From: Adiantum capillus-veneris
Lineage: Eukaryota; Streptophyta; Polypodiopsida; Polypodiales; Pteridaceae
Length of the DNA stretch: 64,000 bases
Reading direction: 5' to 3'
NCBI GenBank assembly: GCA_014529385.2
Contig: CM043942.1
Span: 52,632,774-52,696,773 of the forward strand
A program made the translations under genes and the position numbers. Under the pieces are notes generated by a model. The model did no database searches and was not told the DNA's origin. It was given only the letters and a program-made list of their open reading frames with translations. Shown here piece after piece: positions 36,352 to 48,707 of the stretch (the first letter of the stretch is position 1; each line of letters starts with the position of its first letter).

Positions 36352-36470
36352 GGGAATGGTAGTGAAGTGATCATTTCCCCATAATAAGTGCTCCTACATG
36401 GCTCTCGACTGACGTCGATTGCTACGAGGTCTCACTTATTATGAGGAATGGCCACTTCACGACCATTCCC
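36352..36470. repeat. Imperfect inverted repeat (foldback) upstream of the PPR gene
   Basis: Left arm 36352-36390 starts GGGAATGGTAGTGAAGTG and ends ATAATAAGTG. Right arm 36433-36470 starts CACTTATTATGAGGAATGG and ends GACCATTCCC. The arms are about 38 bases long, pair at roughly 34 positions, and enclose a 42-base loop. The foldback ends about 370 bp before the PPR start codon. It could be a small foldback transposon, a microRNA-like precursor or a regulatory element. Confidence 0.8.
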
Positions 36471-36842
36471 TACCCCAAAAAGTCAAAGCAATGCGATCAT
36501 CTCTTGCCAAAAACTCAAAAAATCTCTCTACTTTCTCTTCCCCATAATGTTATGGAACAATCATTTTTCCAAATATACAAAATTCTTTTCCTTATTTTGT
36601 GAAGAGGAAATTTTAGAATAGTAGGTTGGGCGGAATTTTTCCTTTGCCCCCTGCGCTTAACCGGCAGTTTTGAAATTGAAAACGGCACCATATTAAGCTG
36701 ACACATTTTTCTTGAACACTGCTTCCCCAACTCCAAAAAAGAAATGTAGCCTAACAGTAGCCTAGTTGCAGGTTTATTGAAGTCTTTTGAGTCTGAGAGC
36801 GTGCTCAAGCACAGAAAGACCCAAGGATGATCGGCGAAGAGC

Positions 36843-39497
36843 ATGCTCGCATGTCTTGGCGCGGCGCCTCGCAATGTCGGCAGAAGCGCTTCTTTGTCTG
36901 GCAAGGCACTATTGTTGAAAGACGGGTTTCCTGCCACGAACCTCCTTGGCACGGCCACTCAAAAAGTCCATTCTTCTCTTTATTACAGGAAAATGCGGAA
37001 AACAACAGACCCATTTGAGCATGGTCGCAGTAAACGTAGAATCAGAAAAGACCCATTTGTGCGCACTCACAAAAGCATACCCGAGGACAGGAGGGACGTC
37101 AAAGTGCACAACACTCATCATCTCTCCTACTCAGAATCACTGGCAACGGTGCTGGATAAAGTGCAGCTCCCATGTAGCCGTGCAGATTTCGCTTTCCTTG
37201 CTGCTTTCTTGCGTTTGTGTGGAAATATGTGTGCATTGGCCCAGGGCCAACTGGTACACATCCACATTATAAAGTGTGAAGTTGATCAAACTACATTCTT
37301 GCAAAACGTTCTGTTGCAGATGTATGGCAAATGTGGTGCGGTAAATGATGCATATGCAGTTTTTGCAAAAATGCAGCAGCACGATCAGCACTCATGGAAC
37401 TTTATGGCCTCAGCTTACACCAACAGTGGAGAGTGGGATCTAGCTTTGGAGATCTTTTATCGATCGCGTACTCAAGGGTTTATAGTGAACGAATATGTCC
37501 TCACTAGTATTATCTCAGCTTGTGCTGGCAAAGAGGACTTGAGACAGGGGAAGAATGCGTATGCTTGCTTAGTAGATAGTGATTATGAGGCATCGGAAGC
37601 AGTGGGCAATGCTTTGGTAAATCTATATGGTAGGTGTCATTGTCTTGATGACATGTGGACTGTGTTTAACAAAATAGTGGAGAAAAGTGTGATATCTTGG
37701 TCGTCAGTCATCATGGCTTACACCCGACATAATCTTGGAAGAGAGGCAATTTCACTCTGGCGCCACATGCAACAGGAAGCTATTTTGCCAAACAAAGCAA
37801 CAATTATTGGTCTTATTGATGCATGTGCCAATGAGGCTGCATTGCATAGAGGAAAGCAAGCCCATTGCTGCATTTTGAGAAGCCTTTTTGAAAATGATGG
37901 CATGGTTTTGACTACCTTTATCAATATGTATGGGAAGTGTGGTGACATGGAGAATGCCTTGAAGGCGTTCGAGCGGTTGCAAGAGCACAGTGTGGTCTCA
38001 TGGACTGCTCTTATGGCAGGTTATTCTCAGCATGGACATACCAAAGAGGCTTTTGAAATATTTGATAAGATGCAACAAAATGGAATTACACCCAATGAGG
38101 TTACGTTTGTTTGCATTCTTGATGCATACAACAGCCAGGGATTACTTGACAAGGCTAAGCAAATGCATGCTTGCATCGAACACAGCGGATTTGACGTGAA
38201 CGTCGTGGTGGAGACTGCTCTAGTGAAAATGTATGGTAAGTGTGGCAGTCCAAGTGATGCACGAGCATTGTTCGATGCGATGCCACAGCGCAGCCTTGTA
38301 TCATGGAACACAATGCTTTCAGTCTACGCACAGCATCGACATCGGAAGGATGCCTTTGAGCTGTTTAGTTTGATGTTGAGGAGGGGAGTAACCTTGAATC
38401 GAGTCACCTTCGTCAGCATGCTATCTGTATGTGCAGACGAAGGAGCTGTGACAGAAGGCAAGTGGATGCATGATCAAGTTGTACGGCGTGGCTACTTCAA
38501 AGATGCCGTTGTCGGCAATGCCCTTTTAAACATGTACACCAAGTGTGGCGAGGTAAATCCAGCGCAGAACGTTTTTGAAAGATTGTCTGAACGAACGGTC
38601 GTGTCTTGGAACACCATGATTCCTGCATATGCTTACCATGGACATGGTAAGTAAGTTCTATCAATGCTTCGATGCATGAAGAAGGATGGTGTGCACCCAA
38701 ACCTAGCGACCTTCAAAGTTATTTTATCTGCTTGTGGCCATGCTGGCTGTGTTGATGATGCAAATGCATGTGTGAATGCCATGCGTGAGCTTTTTGGACT
38801 AAGAGCAGATACAGAGCTTTATGATTGTGTCATTGATCTTCTTGGGAGGACAGGAAGGCTAGATGATGTTGAAGAAAAAATTTCTCTGATGCCAGTGCAA
38901 CCAAGGCTTGAGTCATGGTTAATGTTGTTGGGTGCTTGTAGTAATCAGGCTGATTTACAACGAGGAGAATATGTTGCAAATCAGGTTTTTGAGATGTTTC
39001 TGGAATGTACCGCACCTTATGTTATCCTATCCGATATGTATGTGGCTGCTGGTAGGGACTCAGATGCGGAGAGGCTTCTATCAAGGATGAAGGAAAAGGG
39101 CTTGATGCAGTCGGGAGAGTGCAGCTACATTGAGGTGGATAGAGTGGTGAAGAAGTTTTCTTGTGACGATCGATCCGATCCTCAAGAGCAAGAGATTCAT
39201 GATGAGTTGGGCAGGCTGGAAAGACTAGCTGCTGATGCTGATTTTAAGGCAACGTCACATGGAGATGTTGCTAGTGATAATACCTCTTGTTATCATACTG
39301 AAAGGTTGGCCATAGCGTTTGGCTTTTCATGCACGGTCCACAAGAGTTCTCTCTTTGTTGCTAAGAGTGCTCAAATGTGCTCTGAATGTCATGTGTTTTT
39401 GAAAATTGTATCTAAAGTCTGCGATAAAGAAATCATCATCAGTGATTCCACAGGGGTGCACCGCATGCAAGATGGGGCATGTTCTTGTGCAAATTAA
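36843..39497 (+). pseudogene. PLS-class DYW-type PPR protein with internal stop codon
   Basis: PPR proteins of this class bind organelle RNA and direct C-to-U editing through a DYW deaminase domain. The ATG at 36843 opens a frame with an Arg/Ser-rich, initially acid-free N-terminus, consistent with an organelle transit peptide. About 17 P-, L- and S-type repeats follow (for example VVSWTALMAGYSQHGHTKEA), then E motifs and a DYW domain. Zinc and catalytic residues are present: CYHTERLAIAFG carries the HxE motif, and CSECH the CxxCH motif. The terminal CSC is followed by AN and TAA, so the final DYW tripeptide is missing. TAA at 38652-38654 interrupts repeat 15, but the frame resumes with no shift to 39497, consistent with a single nonsense change. 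It is probably a recent pseudogene unless the stop is an error or strain variant. No intron is needed elsewhere. Confidence 0.9.
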
Positions 39498-40307
39498 TTT
39501 AAATTCTCTGCCACTTCCAGGGTTGGGCTCGTTAGCTTTGAACAAATTCTCCAGGGGTGTATAGCATGTGCATATTGTCAATTATTTGTGTAGCCACATA
39601 GACCTAGATAAGCCATAAGGATTTTGTATCAAATATAATGTGTTGCCCATTGATGGAGGTAACCTGCAACCAAGACATGTTGATGCTGAAAAAATTAATG
39701 AAGGCTTGCAGTTTTCAATGGAAAGTCTCAAGCGTTTAGTCGAAACACTTGGGAGCTCCTGTCATGCGGATGTGTGAGTGCTTTGTCGAATCTGTGTGTT
39801 CAGCTTGTCTTATAATTTGTGAGAATGCTCTTCTCACTCTATAGCCATAACTAAATATCACACAGGGATATCACTCTTCTCACATCTTTGCCATGTGCCA
39901 CTTCTTAAAGGGATACCACCATTGTCATATATCACTCTTCTCAGATCTTTGCCATGTGCCACTTTTTACAAGGATACCACCATTGCCATATATTTGCAAT
40001 GTGTCACTTACTGTATTCTTACTAATCCATTTTTGAAACAAAGGAAATGTTTTAAGCTTGAAAACTAGTCTTGCTTGGTGGGCCTTGCTAAGCAATATTG
40101 CAGCCATGAATAATTAAACAAACATGATTTTATGCGTCGAATCACTTCTTCCTAATTGAGAAGAAGTAATTCCCTATTGCGAATATCAGGATGTATCCTG
40201 CTGCCTTGGTACAAATCCTTGTTCATAGCAGTCTTTAAGTGAGCTCACAAAAGAAAAGCCCAACCGAGAAGAAGCATGTCATTATGCGTCGAATCACTTC
40301 TTCCTAA
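39498..40307. other. 3' flank of the PPR gene with duplicated segments
   Basis: The first part is presumably 3' UTR. The stretch holds the 59/61-bp tandem repeat at 39868-39987 and one copy of a 34-bp direct repeat. No gene is seen. Confidence 0.5.
39868..39987. repeat. Tandem repeat of about 60 bp
   Basis: Units 39868-39926 and 39927-39987 both begin ATATCACTCTTCTCA and contain CTTTGCCATGTGCCACTT and GGATACCACCATTG. They differ at a few positions. Confidence 0.88.
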
Positions 40308-40315
40308 TTGAGAAG
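40130..40315. repeat. 34-bp direct repeats enclosing 118 bp
   Basis: TTATGCGTCGAATCACTTCT plus the following 14 bases is identical at 40130-40163 and 40282-40315. The repeat could be a duplication or the footprint of an inserted segment (40164-40281). Confidence 0.85.
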
Positions 40316-40589
40316 CGTGGCCAGTGATGAGGAAAGCACGCTAACCAAGACAGCAGGTGATCCCACTACCGTTACGGTTGTTCTATATGTATTCTGTGTG
40401 TGGCTTGCTGCTGCCGTTGCTATAGTTTGCCGCTTTGTTTTTGAGAACCAGGTTGGCTGCCTGATTGGAAAGGGTGGCCGCATCATTGAACAGATGCGCA
40501 AGGATATCAATGCCTGCATGCGCTGCTTTGGTGATGAGCTGGTTTTCTTGCATGATGTGATTGTATTTGGCGAGCTGCCCTCTCTTTGA
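40308..40589 (+). pseudogene. KH-domain fragment
   Basis: A 93-residue frame contains VGCLIGKGGRIIEQMRKD at about 40451-40505. That is the conserved GxxG segment of KH RNA-binding domains (here GKGG). Only one partial KH unit is visible and the flanks do not extend it, so this looks like a gene fragment. It abuts an antisense PPR relic. Possible sources are plant PCBP-like multi-KH proteins. Confidence 0.6.
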
Positions 40590-41000
40590 AAACATCCCAG
40601 AGCTTACTGACCCTGCCACTGTTGGGCATATCTTGTGATCATAGCACTCCAAGAGACGACATGGAAGCTTGTCAAGCACTTTTTGTGCTTTGACGACCAG
40701 CTCTATGCAGACCTTCAGAACGAAAGAAAGCACTACGTTTTTTGTCAACAGCCCCTGACTAACAATATTACCGTGAACTCTTTTGCCCATACCAACATGT
40801 TTCATAATGCCACATGCCTTCAAGATAGAAGCATAGCTGATTGCATTTGGAGAGTTTCCCTCTCTTTGCATCTGCTGAAAACAGCCCAGAGCTTCCTGGC
40901 CCTGCCACTGTTGGGCATATCCCGTGATCAGAGTATTCCAAGAGGAGACGTGTTAAATAATCATGTTGATCGAGGTCCCGACACAAACTGAACACTTGCA
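40570..41000 (-). pseudogene. PPR gene fragment, frameshifted
   Basis: On the minus strand the reading includes a PPR unit: ITGYAQQWQGQEALGCF near 40935-40885, then MQREGNSPNAISYASILKACG from 40871. A second, related unit with a stop lies at about 40650-40570. Shared blocks near 40590-40640 and 40870-40945 are consecutive, diverged PPR repeats. No start, E or DYW region is present. Confidence 0.7.
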
Positions 41001-41222
41001 CCAACCAACCCATGAATACACCACACTGACTTGGCAAAATACTCGACTTAGTTTTCAACATGCTTTCGTTAAACCCTCAAGCTACATGAATTAACGTCCT
41101 TCTCTTTGATCCATACAGCTTGCAGTATTCTTTCATTGTGGCACTCATTTGTTGAAAGTTGAGGAACGTTTCAGTGTGAGCACTAACCCATGACCGTCAT
41201 AATGATAGAATAGCTTATGACA

Positions 41223-42320
41223 TTAAAGTGCAACCCGTGGTCCCCTAAAGTACTCAGATCTCTCTTTTCTGTTGAGATAGAGCATTTTGACAGACACCCC
41301 AGTTAGAGATATGCCTCCAGTGTATATATACTCCAAAATAGACCTTTCAAACAAAGCACAGAAATATACCTCCAATGAATGGGAAGGCCGAAATGCAACA
41401 AAATGTTTATCATAACCCACTGTGTGCTCCTTGCTCAATTCAACAACCTGCAAAACTCTCAATATGCATCACAGGATTGAAACCTACCCATATTTAAATA
41501 AATGAAAAGTTTACAGCTTCCTCTAATCCCATGTAGTAACTACTCCCAAACAACCCAAATGTGCTCTTCAGAGGGAAGTTGTTTAGTAGTTGAAAATGCC
41601 AAGAGCTTCAATGAAAGGAAATCTCATTGCTTTGACATTACCTGCTTGAATGGGGCATTATTGAGTTTAATGAGGTTCGTGTTAAGAGTCTTCTATGATG
41701 CTGAATTCAATGTAATTCATAGTAGAGCTCTCTTTGTCAAAGAAAATCTGAGTGTCATCATAGTTATATCAGGTTCAAATCCATTTGCCATATGATAATC
41801 TGTCATCCCTGTGTTACCTGCATAATATTCGACTCCAGGGTTTGAAGAATCAATGTGTGAGGATGCCACATTCATTATCGACTCTTCACTTTTCCGAAAG
41901 ATTTCAGCCGTAAAATTATTCAGGTAAGTTCGATGACCTTTTGCTGACGAAACTGTGAAACGGGCATTATTCTCTACCAATTCTGATGATGATGGTGATG
42001 ATATTGTGAAATTCGAAGTTCCCCACTCACCATCACGAGTTTTGCTGATAACGAGGGCTGATTGCGTCTTTGGCGAGTCATCTGGATCATGTGTTAGTGT
42101 ACCATTCACCAACCTGACTGGCTTGTCTCGAGTCTTAGACTCTCTACTCTTAACATCTTCGCAAGCTGTAGCTTCACTTGTCTTAAAGGAAACTTGTTTC
42201 TTCTTTGTCTGCCCAGCTGCTTTTCCCTTCTGAAATGTTAAAGTGTAATGATTATCATTTGTCTTAACCATCAACAGATGGGGCTCTCCGAAGGGATCAT
42301 AAGCCGCAGAAAACTAAATT
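41223..42320 (-). CDS. Possible exons of an unrecognised minus-strand gene
   Basis: A minus-strand open segment runs from about 42319 to 41717. An acceptor-like TTTAG just upstream allows it to begin FSAAYDPFGEPHLL before the ATG at 42274. It is rich in Ser, Thr and Lys, and a donor-like GCAG|GTAACA lies near 41820. A second segment, after the acceptor TTTTGCAG near 41453, reads VVELSKEHTVGYDKHF up to GGAG|GTATAT. The phases of these two do not match directly, so another exon would be required. The family is not recognised. Confidence 0.3.
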
Positions 42321-42489
42321 GAACTGGGAATCAGCAATCTTGCATGTCAAGCCAGCATCAGCAGGCTCATACAAGTCTTAAACGTTTATGTATGTGTGTA
42401 TTTGTGTTGGATTAAATCTTTCTTTCTTCTGCATTTTTGGTTCAGCTATACTGTGCTTTGTTAATTTGTGGGATCTCTCTCTCTCTCTC

Positions 42490-45060
42490 TAAAAAACACA
42501 CAATCTGAGTCCAAATTTGCATCGGTACACTGTGCCCAAACTTATGCAATATACTCATAGCAGCATGACAAGCATGTACAGGCAGACCCAAGCATCTTCT
42601 TAGACACTTCCTAATGCAAATCCAGCGTACTTGTCTGCATGGGAGGTTGGATAGAAAGCTAACCTCAATGGTTGCTTGAAGCTGTACGTTTTGAGTAGTG
42701 CAATATTCAGAGGTGGCCATCTGCTCAGAATAGCCCAAAGCCTCCAGTGGCCTGTTCTCAAGAGCTGATGGGTCAGGATCGATGACACAAGTCCTCCCAC
42801 AGATGCCCACTACTCTGATCCTCTGAAAACAGCACTCTGCAACCTGTGGCGCCTCAATTGAGACTGCATAGTCGATCCTTGCTCTGTACCTCGAAGAAGA
42901 TGGAGGGTATAGTCTTTGAGCAAGCTCGAACTGCGATGTGAGGACCTCCAGTTACGTGAAGGCCTCCATCCATCTGGGAGCTACTGACTCTAAAGGTGTG
43001 AGCCACTCGGCTGGTACTGCCTCGCTGATGTCCTGACACATGCTTTGTCCTCCTCTCATGCCCTACAGCTGGACGGTTTGTAGCTCCTCTATCAAACCTG
43101 AGAACTCAAGCCAGTCGCCAAGAGTGCGTGCTGGACCCTCTGCCATGGAACCCCAAGACACATGAGGCCTACTACCAACCAAGTGGCCTCTTTGAGTGCT
43201 GACCATGAGTGGAGGGTCTCCAAGGGCCTCTTGCCTGAGGCACTCGAGCTCAGAGTCGCTGTGGCAACAAATCCTTCCAAGGCTCCTCCCCTGGAAGCAG
43301 TCCTCTGACCACAAACTTCCCAAGAAGGGCTCTGCTCTGCTAAGCTGGGCCTATGATCCCCTAACCCCCCCTGAGAACACAGTAGAGTGATGATATGCCA
43401 AGCTACTTTTTCTTGGGCCATCTGAATGTCGCGCCCTGACCAAAGAAAGTTCTTGATCAGCCTCTCTACCTGGCTGATACAAGAACTCGAAAAGATCAAA
43501 CAAGAGGTAATGTACCACATAGTGCAAACAACACCTGGTTGATCACTACAACTCTGCCTGCCAACGAGAGCCGTGCCGAGCTCCAATGAAGCAACTTTCT
43601 CCTGATGGACAAGAGGAGGGGAGCAATCTACTGCTCAGGAGACAGATCCAGGCAAACCTGGCAACCCAAGTAACGAACTGCAGTCCCTTGAGGGATCCAT
43701 CCAAAACCCTCACCTGGCAGCCAATCAGGCGTCAGCACTGCCAACCGAGAAAGCCACTGTCTTTCTCCAATTGATCAGTGCGCTTGATGCACAGAAAAAT
43801 GTCTCAAGAGCCTGCTCATACCTGTGTAAGTTTGCCTCATGTCCTCCAAGTACAAAGTTGAGTCGTCTGCAAACTCAGCATTCAATAGCTCATCGCCCCG
43901 AATAGGAAGCGCTAAGCCTCGTAAACCAACCTGCTGGAAAACGAAAAACCTGCTCATCGCCTCAGCATAGAACAGAAAGAGGAAAGGGGCAAGAGGACAG
44001 CCCTGCCTGACCAAATGTGTAAGCAAGAAACGGTCTCCTCTACCTCCTGCAAAAGCACCTCACTGTGTGCACGTCTATGAAGAGTAGACACTCCTCTGAT
44101 CCAAGCATCTGAGAAGCCCATCCTGTGTAGAGTGCCCTCCAAGAAGTTCCAGTCAACTTTGTCGTAGGCCTTCTCAAAATCGAGAAGTAGTATCACCAGA
44201 TCCTCCCCTTGGAGATGCGCAAGGGCAGAAGCCTCCCAAAAGGTGAAGATGTTGTCAAGGATACTGCGCTCCTTAACAAAACCTGTCTGGGTCCCATGGA
44301 TAAGGCTCTCTAGAAGTGGATGAATCCTCAAACTCAGAATCTTGGATAGAATCTTATAGGCTGAGTTGAGGATGGTGATGGATCGTCACTGTCGAATCTC
44401 ATCCAAGGAGCCACCTTCCTTAGGAATGAGGTATATCAACCCCTCACTGATGTTGTCTGGCATCTCGCCTGTGTGCAAGATGTACTAAAAGGTGCTGCAA
44501 AGGTTTGAGCCTAGTAAATCCCAATACTCCAAGAAGAAGCTGGGAGTCAAACCATCCTCACCGGGACAGCTACCACGAGGAAGTGCTCTGAGGGATGTAT
44601 GGAGCTCCTCTAACTGGAGAGGCAGCTCAAGACTCTGACGCATCTCCTCAGTCACAAGACAAGGCATCTGTGCCCAAACTTGCTCTCTGCATGCGTCCCG
44701 ACGCTCTGACTTTGGCTTTGCGGACAGCAAGCCTCGGTAAAAGTCAATGGCAACTGCATGCATATCCTCTGGCTCTGAAGCTACAAACCCGTTAGGTCTT
44801 CTCAACTGGCTGACACTAGCGTGCGCATGGCGGGGACCCACCGTCTCAAAGAACGCCCCAATCACTCTGTCACCTACCTGGGTCCACTGAGATGCCTGTC
44901 GATGGAAAGCGAACTCATGACGCCTCTCCTCTATGCTAACTAGCTCCTGGCGAGCCTACTGCAACTGCTCCTGCACCCAAGAACTGTTTGAATCCTGCTC
45001 CTGCATCCTCTGCAAGGAAGCAACACCCCGTCCGAGACAGAGGGTCAATGTTACGTACTT
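42490..45060 (-). mobile_element. LINE with RT domain, 5'-truncated and frameshifted
   Basis: On the minus strand, 44865-44485 encodes the pre-RT linker (IGAFFETVGPRHAHA, then PRGSCPGEDGLTPSFF). RT segments are at 44331-43954 (TQTGFVKERSILDNIF, LLLDFEKAYDKVDW) and 44026-43775 (RQGCPLAPFLF and the catalytic FADD near 43863-43874). 43586-43092 is the post-RT part. Stops and frameshifts separate these blocks, so it is inactive. No endonuclease domain is present beyond about 45060. The 3' UTR reaches about 42490. Part of it, from 44387, is the left end of the tandem unit described below. Confidence 0.85.
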
Positions 45061-45880
45061 TTGAGTAGAAAAGCTCATTGAACTGAGTAGTCCAACCGAG
45101 AAGTTCTGCAAATGAAAGCAAGAAAAAGAGCTCCACGCAATTAGTAACGAAATTTCCTAAGCTCCAAATGCTGTAATTATAACAAAGATCGATAAGCTTG
45201 CTTGGTCATGACAAGGCTTGATCAGACCCAGGTTTAGCAGAAAGCAAGGTTGGCGCCATTAAAGCTTGAAACTGTAGAAAAAATGACCTTTGCATATAAG
45301 GCACGCTGCACTCTAGTCATGCAGAGCTGCATGTCTTCTCCACATGCGGTGCAGGCGATGGCGGCTGTGGAAGGTGAGGGAGGAGGTGCAGCAACAGCAG
45401 GTTAAATGGCGTCCGAGGAGCTGCAGTCTGCAAAGCCTACAAATGAAAGTTGAGAGAGCGCACAGAAGAATTTTGAAAACTTGAGTGCACTGCGTGGAAT
45501 GCATAGACCTTTGGAACCTGGGTGGCGCAACCGGACTCGACTCTAGAAGCGCCGTTACTCAGATGGTAGGCAGCTGACGAGAGTTGACTGGGAGAGGACT
45601 GCATCCTTTCGCCCTTCGAAAAGACCTTGCTGGGTTGCTGCAAGTAGTCGACGCATTACGAATATCATCTCGGTACTTCCAAAAACATTGCATGAAACTG
45701 AATTAGGCACTTGGATTTAGACACCTTAATCTTGTCAGTTTTCTAGTTTGGCATTGCTGTTTTATGTTTGTTGCCTACAATCTGGGTCCTACTTTATTAG
45801 ATCATCACATGCACTGGCGTAGTGTGGCTGTGACGGTAATTTACAAGCTTTTGAAGCTATTAGCAGTATGAGCTCATGAA
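45061..45880. other. Unassigned part of the tandem unit
   Basis: This is repeated at about 54056-54860 and 58620-59544. Small frames exist on both strands but no domain is recognised. The copy-specific deletions here are not multiples of three, which argues against constraint. Confidence 0.4.
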
Positions 45881-45939
45881 GAGGGATTGCATATGAGTGA
45901 CTTCATCTTGCAACATTCTTCTTGCTGTCTAAGATGTTG

Positions 45940-46100
45940 TACGTGTTGGAGTGCAATGACTGCACAATATGCCCAACATGGTTGGATGTTAAATGAAGTC
46001 CGTTCCTCAAATGCAATCACCTTTGCATGCGCCTTGAAGAGTTGTTGGCATTGGGCAAGAAAATTTGGTGAGAATGCTAGTTGCGGGGCCATTGCGTATA
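45940..46100 (+). pseudogene. Short PPR relic in the tandem unit
   Basis: The plus frame reads WSAMTAQYAQHG and then VRSSNAITFACALKSC, the typical end of one PPR unit joined to the start of the next with an internal deletion. The same relic is at about 54935-55095. Confidence 0.6.
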
Positions 46101-46139
46101 GTTGCTTGGCATTGCTTTGATCCACATGCATGCAAAATG

Positions 46140-46985
46140 AGACGAGAGAGAGAGAGAGAGAGAGAGAGCTTTGTATAAGCAGATACCTTACGTTGCGCTC
46201 CTTGCTTGCTCAAGTCTCCAGCTTGCGCAGCGCAAAGCTTTCTTTATGCAAGCGCTAGTTTTATTACAAGCATGCATCATATATGGCTTAAAAGGAACGC
46301 ACGAAAGGCACGCAGTGCCAACAAATTCACAAGGGGCTTTAGACAGCTTACCATATGGTAAAAAAAAATATAATTGCTAGATGATTTACTAGTTCCAATA
46401 CGTACAAACATCTAGTAAGAGTGCAAACTAGCAAAAAAAAAACAACTCCTAGATGCTACATATAGTAATTCTCTTACTATATGGAGATTTGAATAGCCAT
46501 ATGATAATTTAAGTCTCAATATGGTAAGTAAATTGCTAGTTCAATGTAGGAGTTGACTCACTTACTAGTTTGATCTTACATATGAGTGCTCTCAAACTAG
46601 TAAGTCAACTAGCAATTTTTGTTTACGACCTAGAAATTCATCTAGCAATATATGAGGACGGTTGCTTGCAAACTAGTAATTCATCTGGAAACTTTTTTGT
46701 AAACGAGCTAGTAGTTCACCTAGTAATTCATTAAGGAGCATGCAGACACAAACTAGTAATTCATCACGAAATTTTCTCCTAAGCAAAAAATTTAGGAGAG
46801 TTTTCTTCAACATTAGGAGATTAAAGTATGCTTAATTCATAAAGATGGCAACAAATAGAATGAAGTTTAGCAATCTTTCAAAACGTGCATTACATGCTAC
46901 AATTCTTAAATCATGTTGTTGGATTATAAAAGTACTTGTCATATGTTACAATCATATCCTTCATGGATAAAGGGCCAAAAATTTC
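46140..46985. other. Noncoding part of the tandem unit
   Basis: AT-rich DNA with repeated CTAGTAATTC- and CTAGCAA-like words between 46380 and 46760. A (GA)n run lies at 46142-46168 and is much longer in copy 2. No gene is seen. Confidence 0.45.
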
Positions 46986-46989
46986 AAAA

Positions 46990-48032
46990 TCAAAAACTAT
47001 CAAGGCTTCCAACAACAAAAGCCATGTAACTAAAATCTTCACACATAGTGGAAGTATTAGCATCATCGTTTGCTCTCTTCTCGAGGAAACTATTCGATCT
47101 CTGCATAGCAAAATAGGTAGGTTTGATCAAGTGGTACAAGTCTTGTACTTTCTTGAGATTCAGGCACATCATTAATATAGTTTCTTTGTCATCCTTGGGC
47201 AAATTTTGCGCCTACACAATTGTCACAACAAAATAACATGATTTAAAGAGAGACACATTATTTTTGTAAACATAAGTAAGGCAATGTTGTTAGCTTTTAT
47301 TACAAACCTAAGATTTTAGAAAATATTGATTTTAAATCATTGAACATCCCGATTCATTGAACATTCCCCATCAGATTTATGCTCCTAAACATTTAAAGTC
47401 CACTCTTTTATTTTATAGCCACATGCAAAAAGAATCTCATTGATGTGAAGAAAATTACCTTTTTCTTTTTAAGCTTTAAAGACTTTGAAGCTTGATCTTT
47501 CTCTTTTAGTAGCTCTTCAATCTCATAAGTATAGAAGTGGCAAAACATAGCTTTTTTATAACATTACAATTAAGTAGGGTAAGTGTTTTATAAAATAAAT
47601 ATCCATGTGAAACATGTTTGAATAGCACATTGCACTTTAGTGTGCTTTTTCTTTTTTGTTCTTGGTTTACACCATGTGCCCTTTCATTGATTTTTTCCTT
47701 CACAAAAATTCAAAAACAGTGTGCAATCTTAATTGACACAACAAAAAGTTCTAGAGAAAAAAATACATGAAGTAGAATAGTACCAGGTTTATGATATGGT
47801 CAACACACTCATCAAATTCATCGTTTACTTCCATATCCTTTTATTAAAAATAGTTGACAAACTCTTCATCTTGCATATAGTTTCTATATGCCTGACATTC
47901 AAAATAGTTTACCCGCATTAAGCAATACAATTTGGATCACACACACACACACACAAAAACACAAATTAGCCGAATTTACCTCAATTATTTCAATTTCTAT
48001 CTTTGTGTGTGTGTGTGTGTGTGTGTGTGTGG

Positions 48033-48101
<69 letters not shown>

Positions 48102-48501
48102 TAAACCCCACATACCTCATAAGCATCTGCCATCACTTTGTGAAGCATGATTTTTCCATAGCATCTTAGGAACATATACTTTCGTCACTCTCTAAACACA
48201 TAATAACAAATTTTATCATCATAGGTCATATATTATTGTTATTTTAAGATAAAAGTGCTTACATCACTACAAGAGGCTATTCATATTAGCGACGCTCACA
48301 CGACGCTAAAAAAAAAAATTCCCGGTGTCGCTATGAGCGTCGCAAATTTACAAGTAAATTTGCGACGCTCATAACGACACCGACTGGGCTAAAAAAATAA
48401 CAGAGAGCGCTCAAAAACTCAGATCTCAGATCTGAGTTTTTCGACGCCCTCAAGCAAGGAGCAGGTAACGCTCTCCCTCTCTCTCTCTCTCTCTTTCTTC
48501 T

Positions 48502-48541
<40 letters not shown>

Positions 48542-48603
48542 AGAGAAAGGAGAGCCAGGTATGCTTCTTCCCTCTCCTCACTCTCATGTTCCCTTCCCCT
48601 CTT

Positions 48604-48638
<35 letters not shown>

Positions 48639-48657
48639 TACACACACACATAGTGTT

Positions 48658-48707
<50 letters not shown>

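Noticed and set aside
38652-38654. Stop codon removed by U-to-C RNA editing
   Set aside because: Such editing is known from organelle transcripts of ferns and hornworts, while PPR genes are nuclear. A nonsense mutation or sequence error is simpler.
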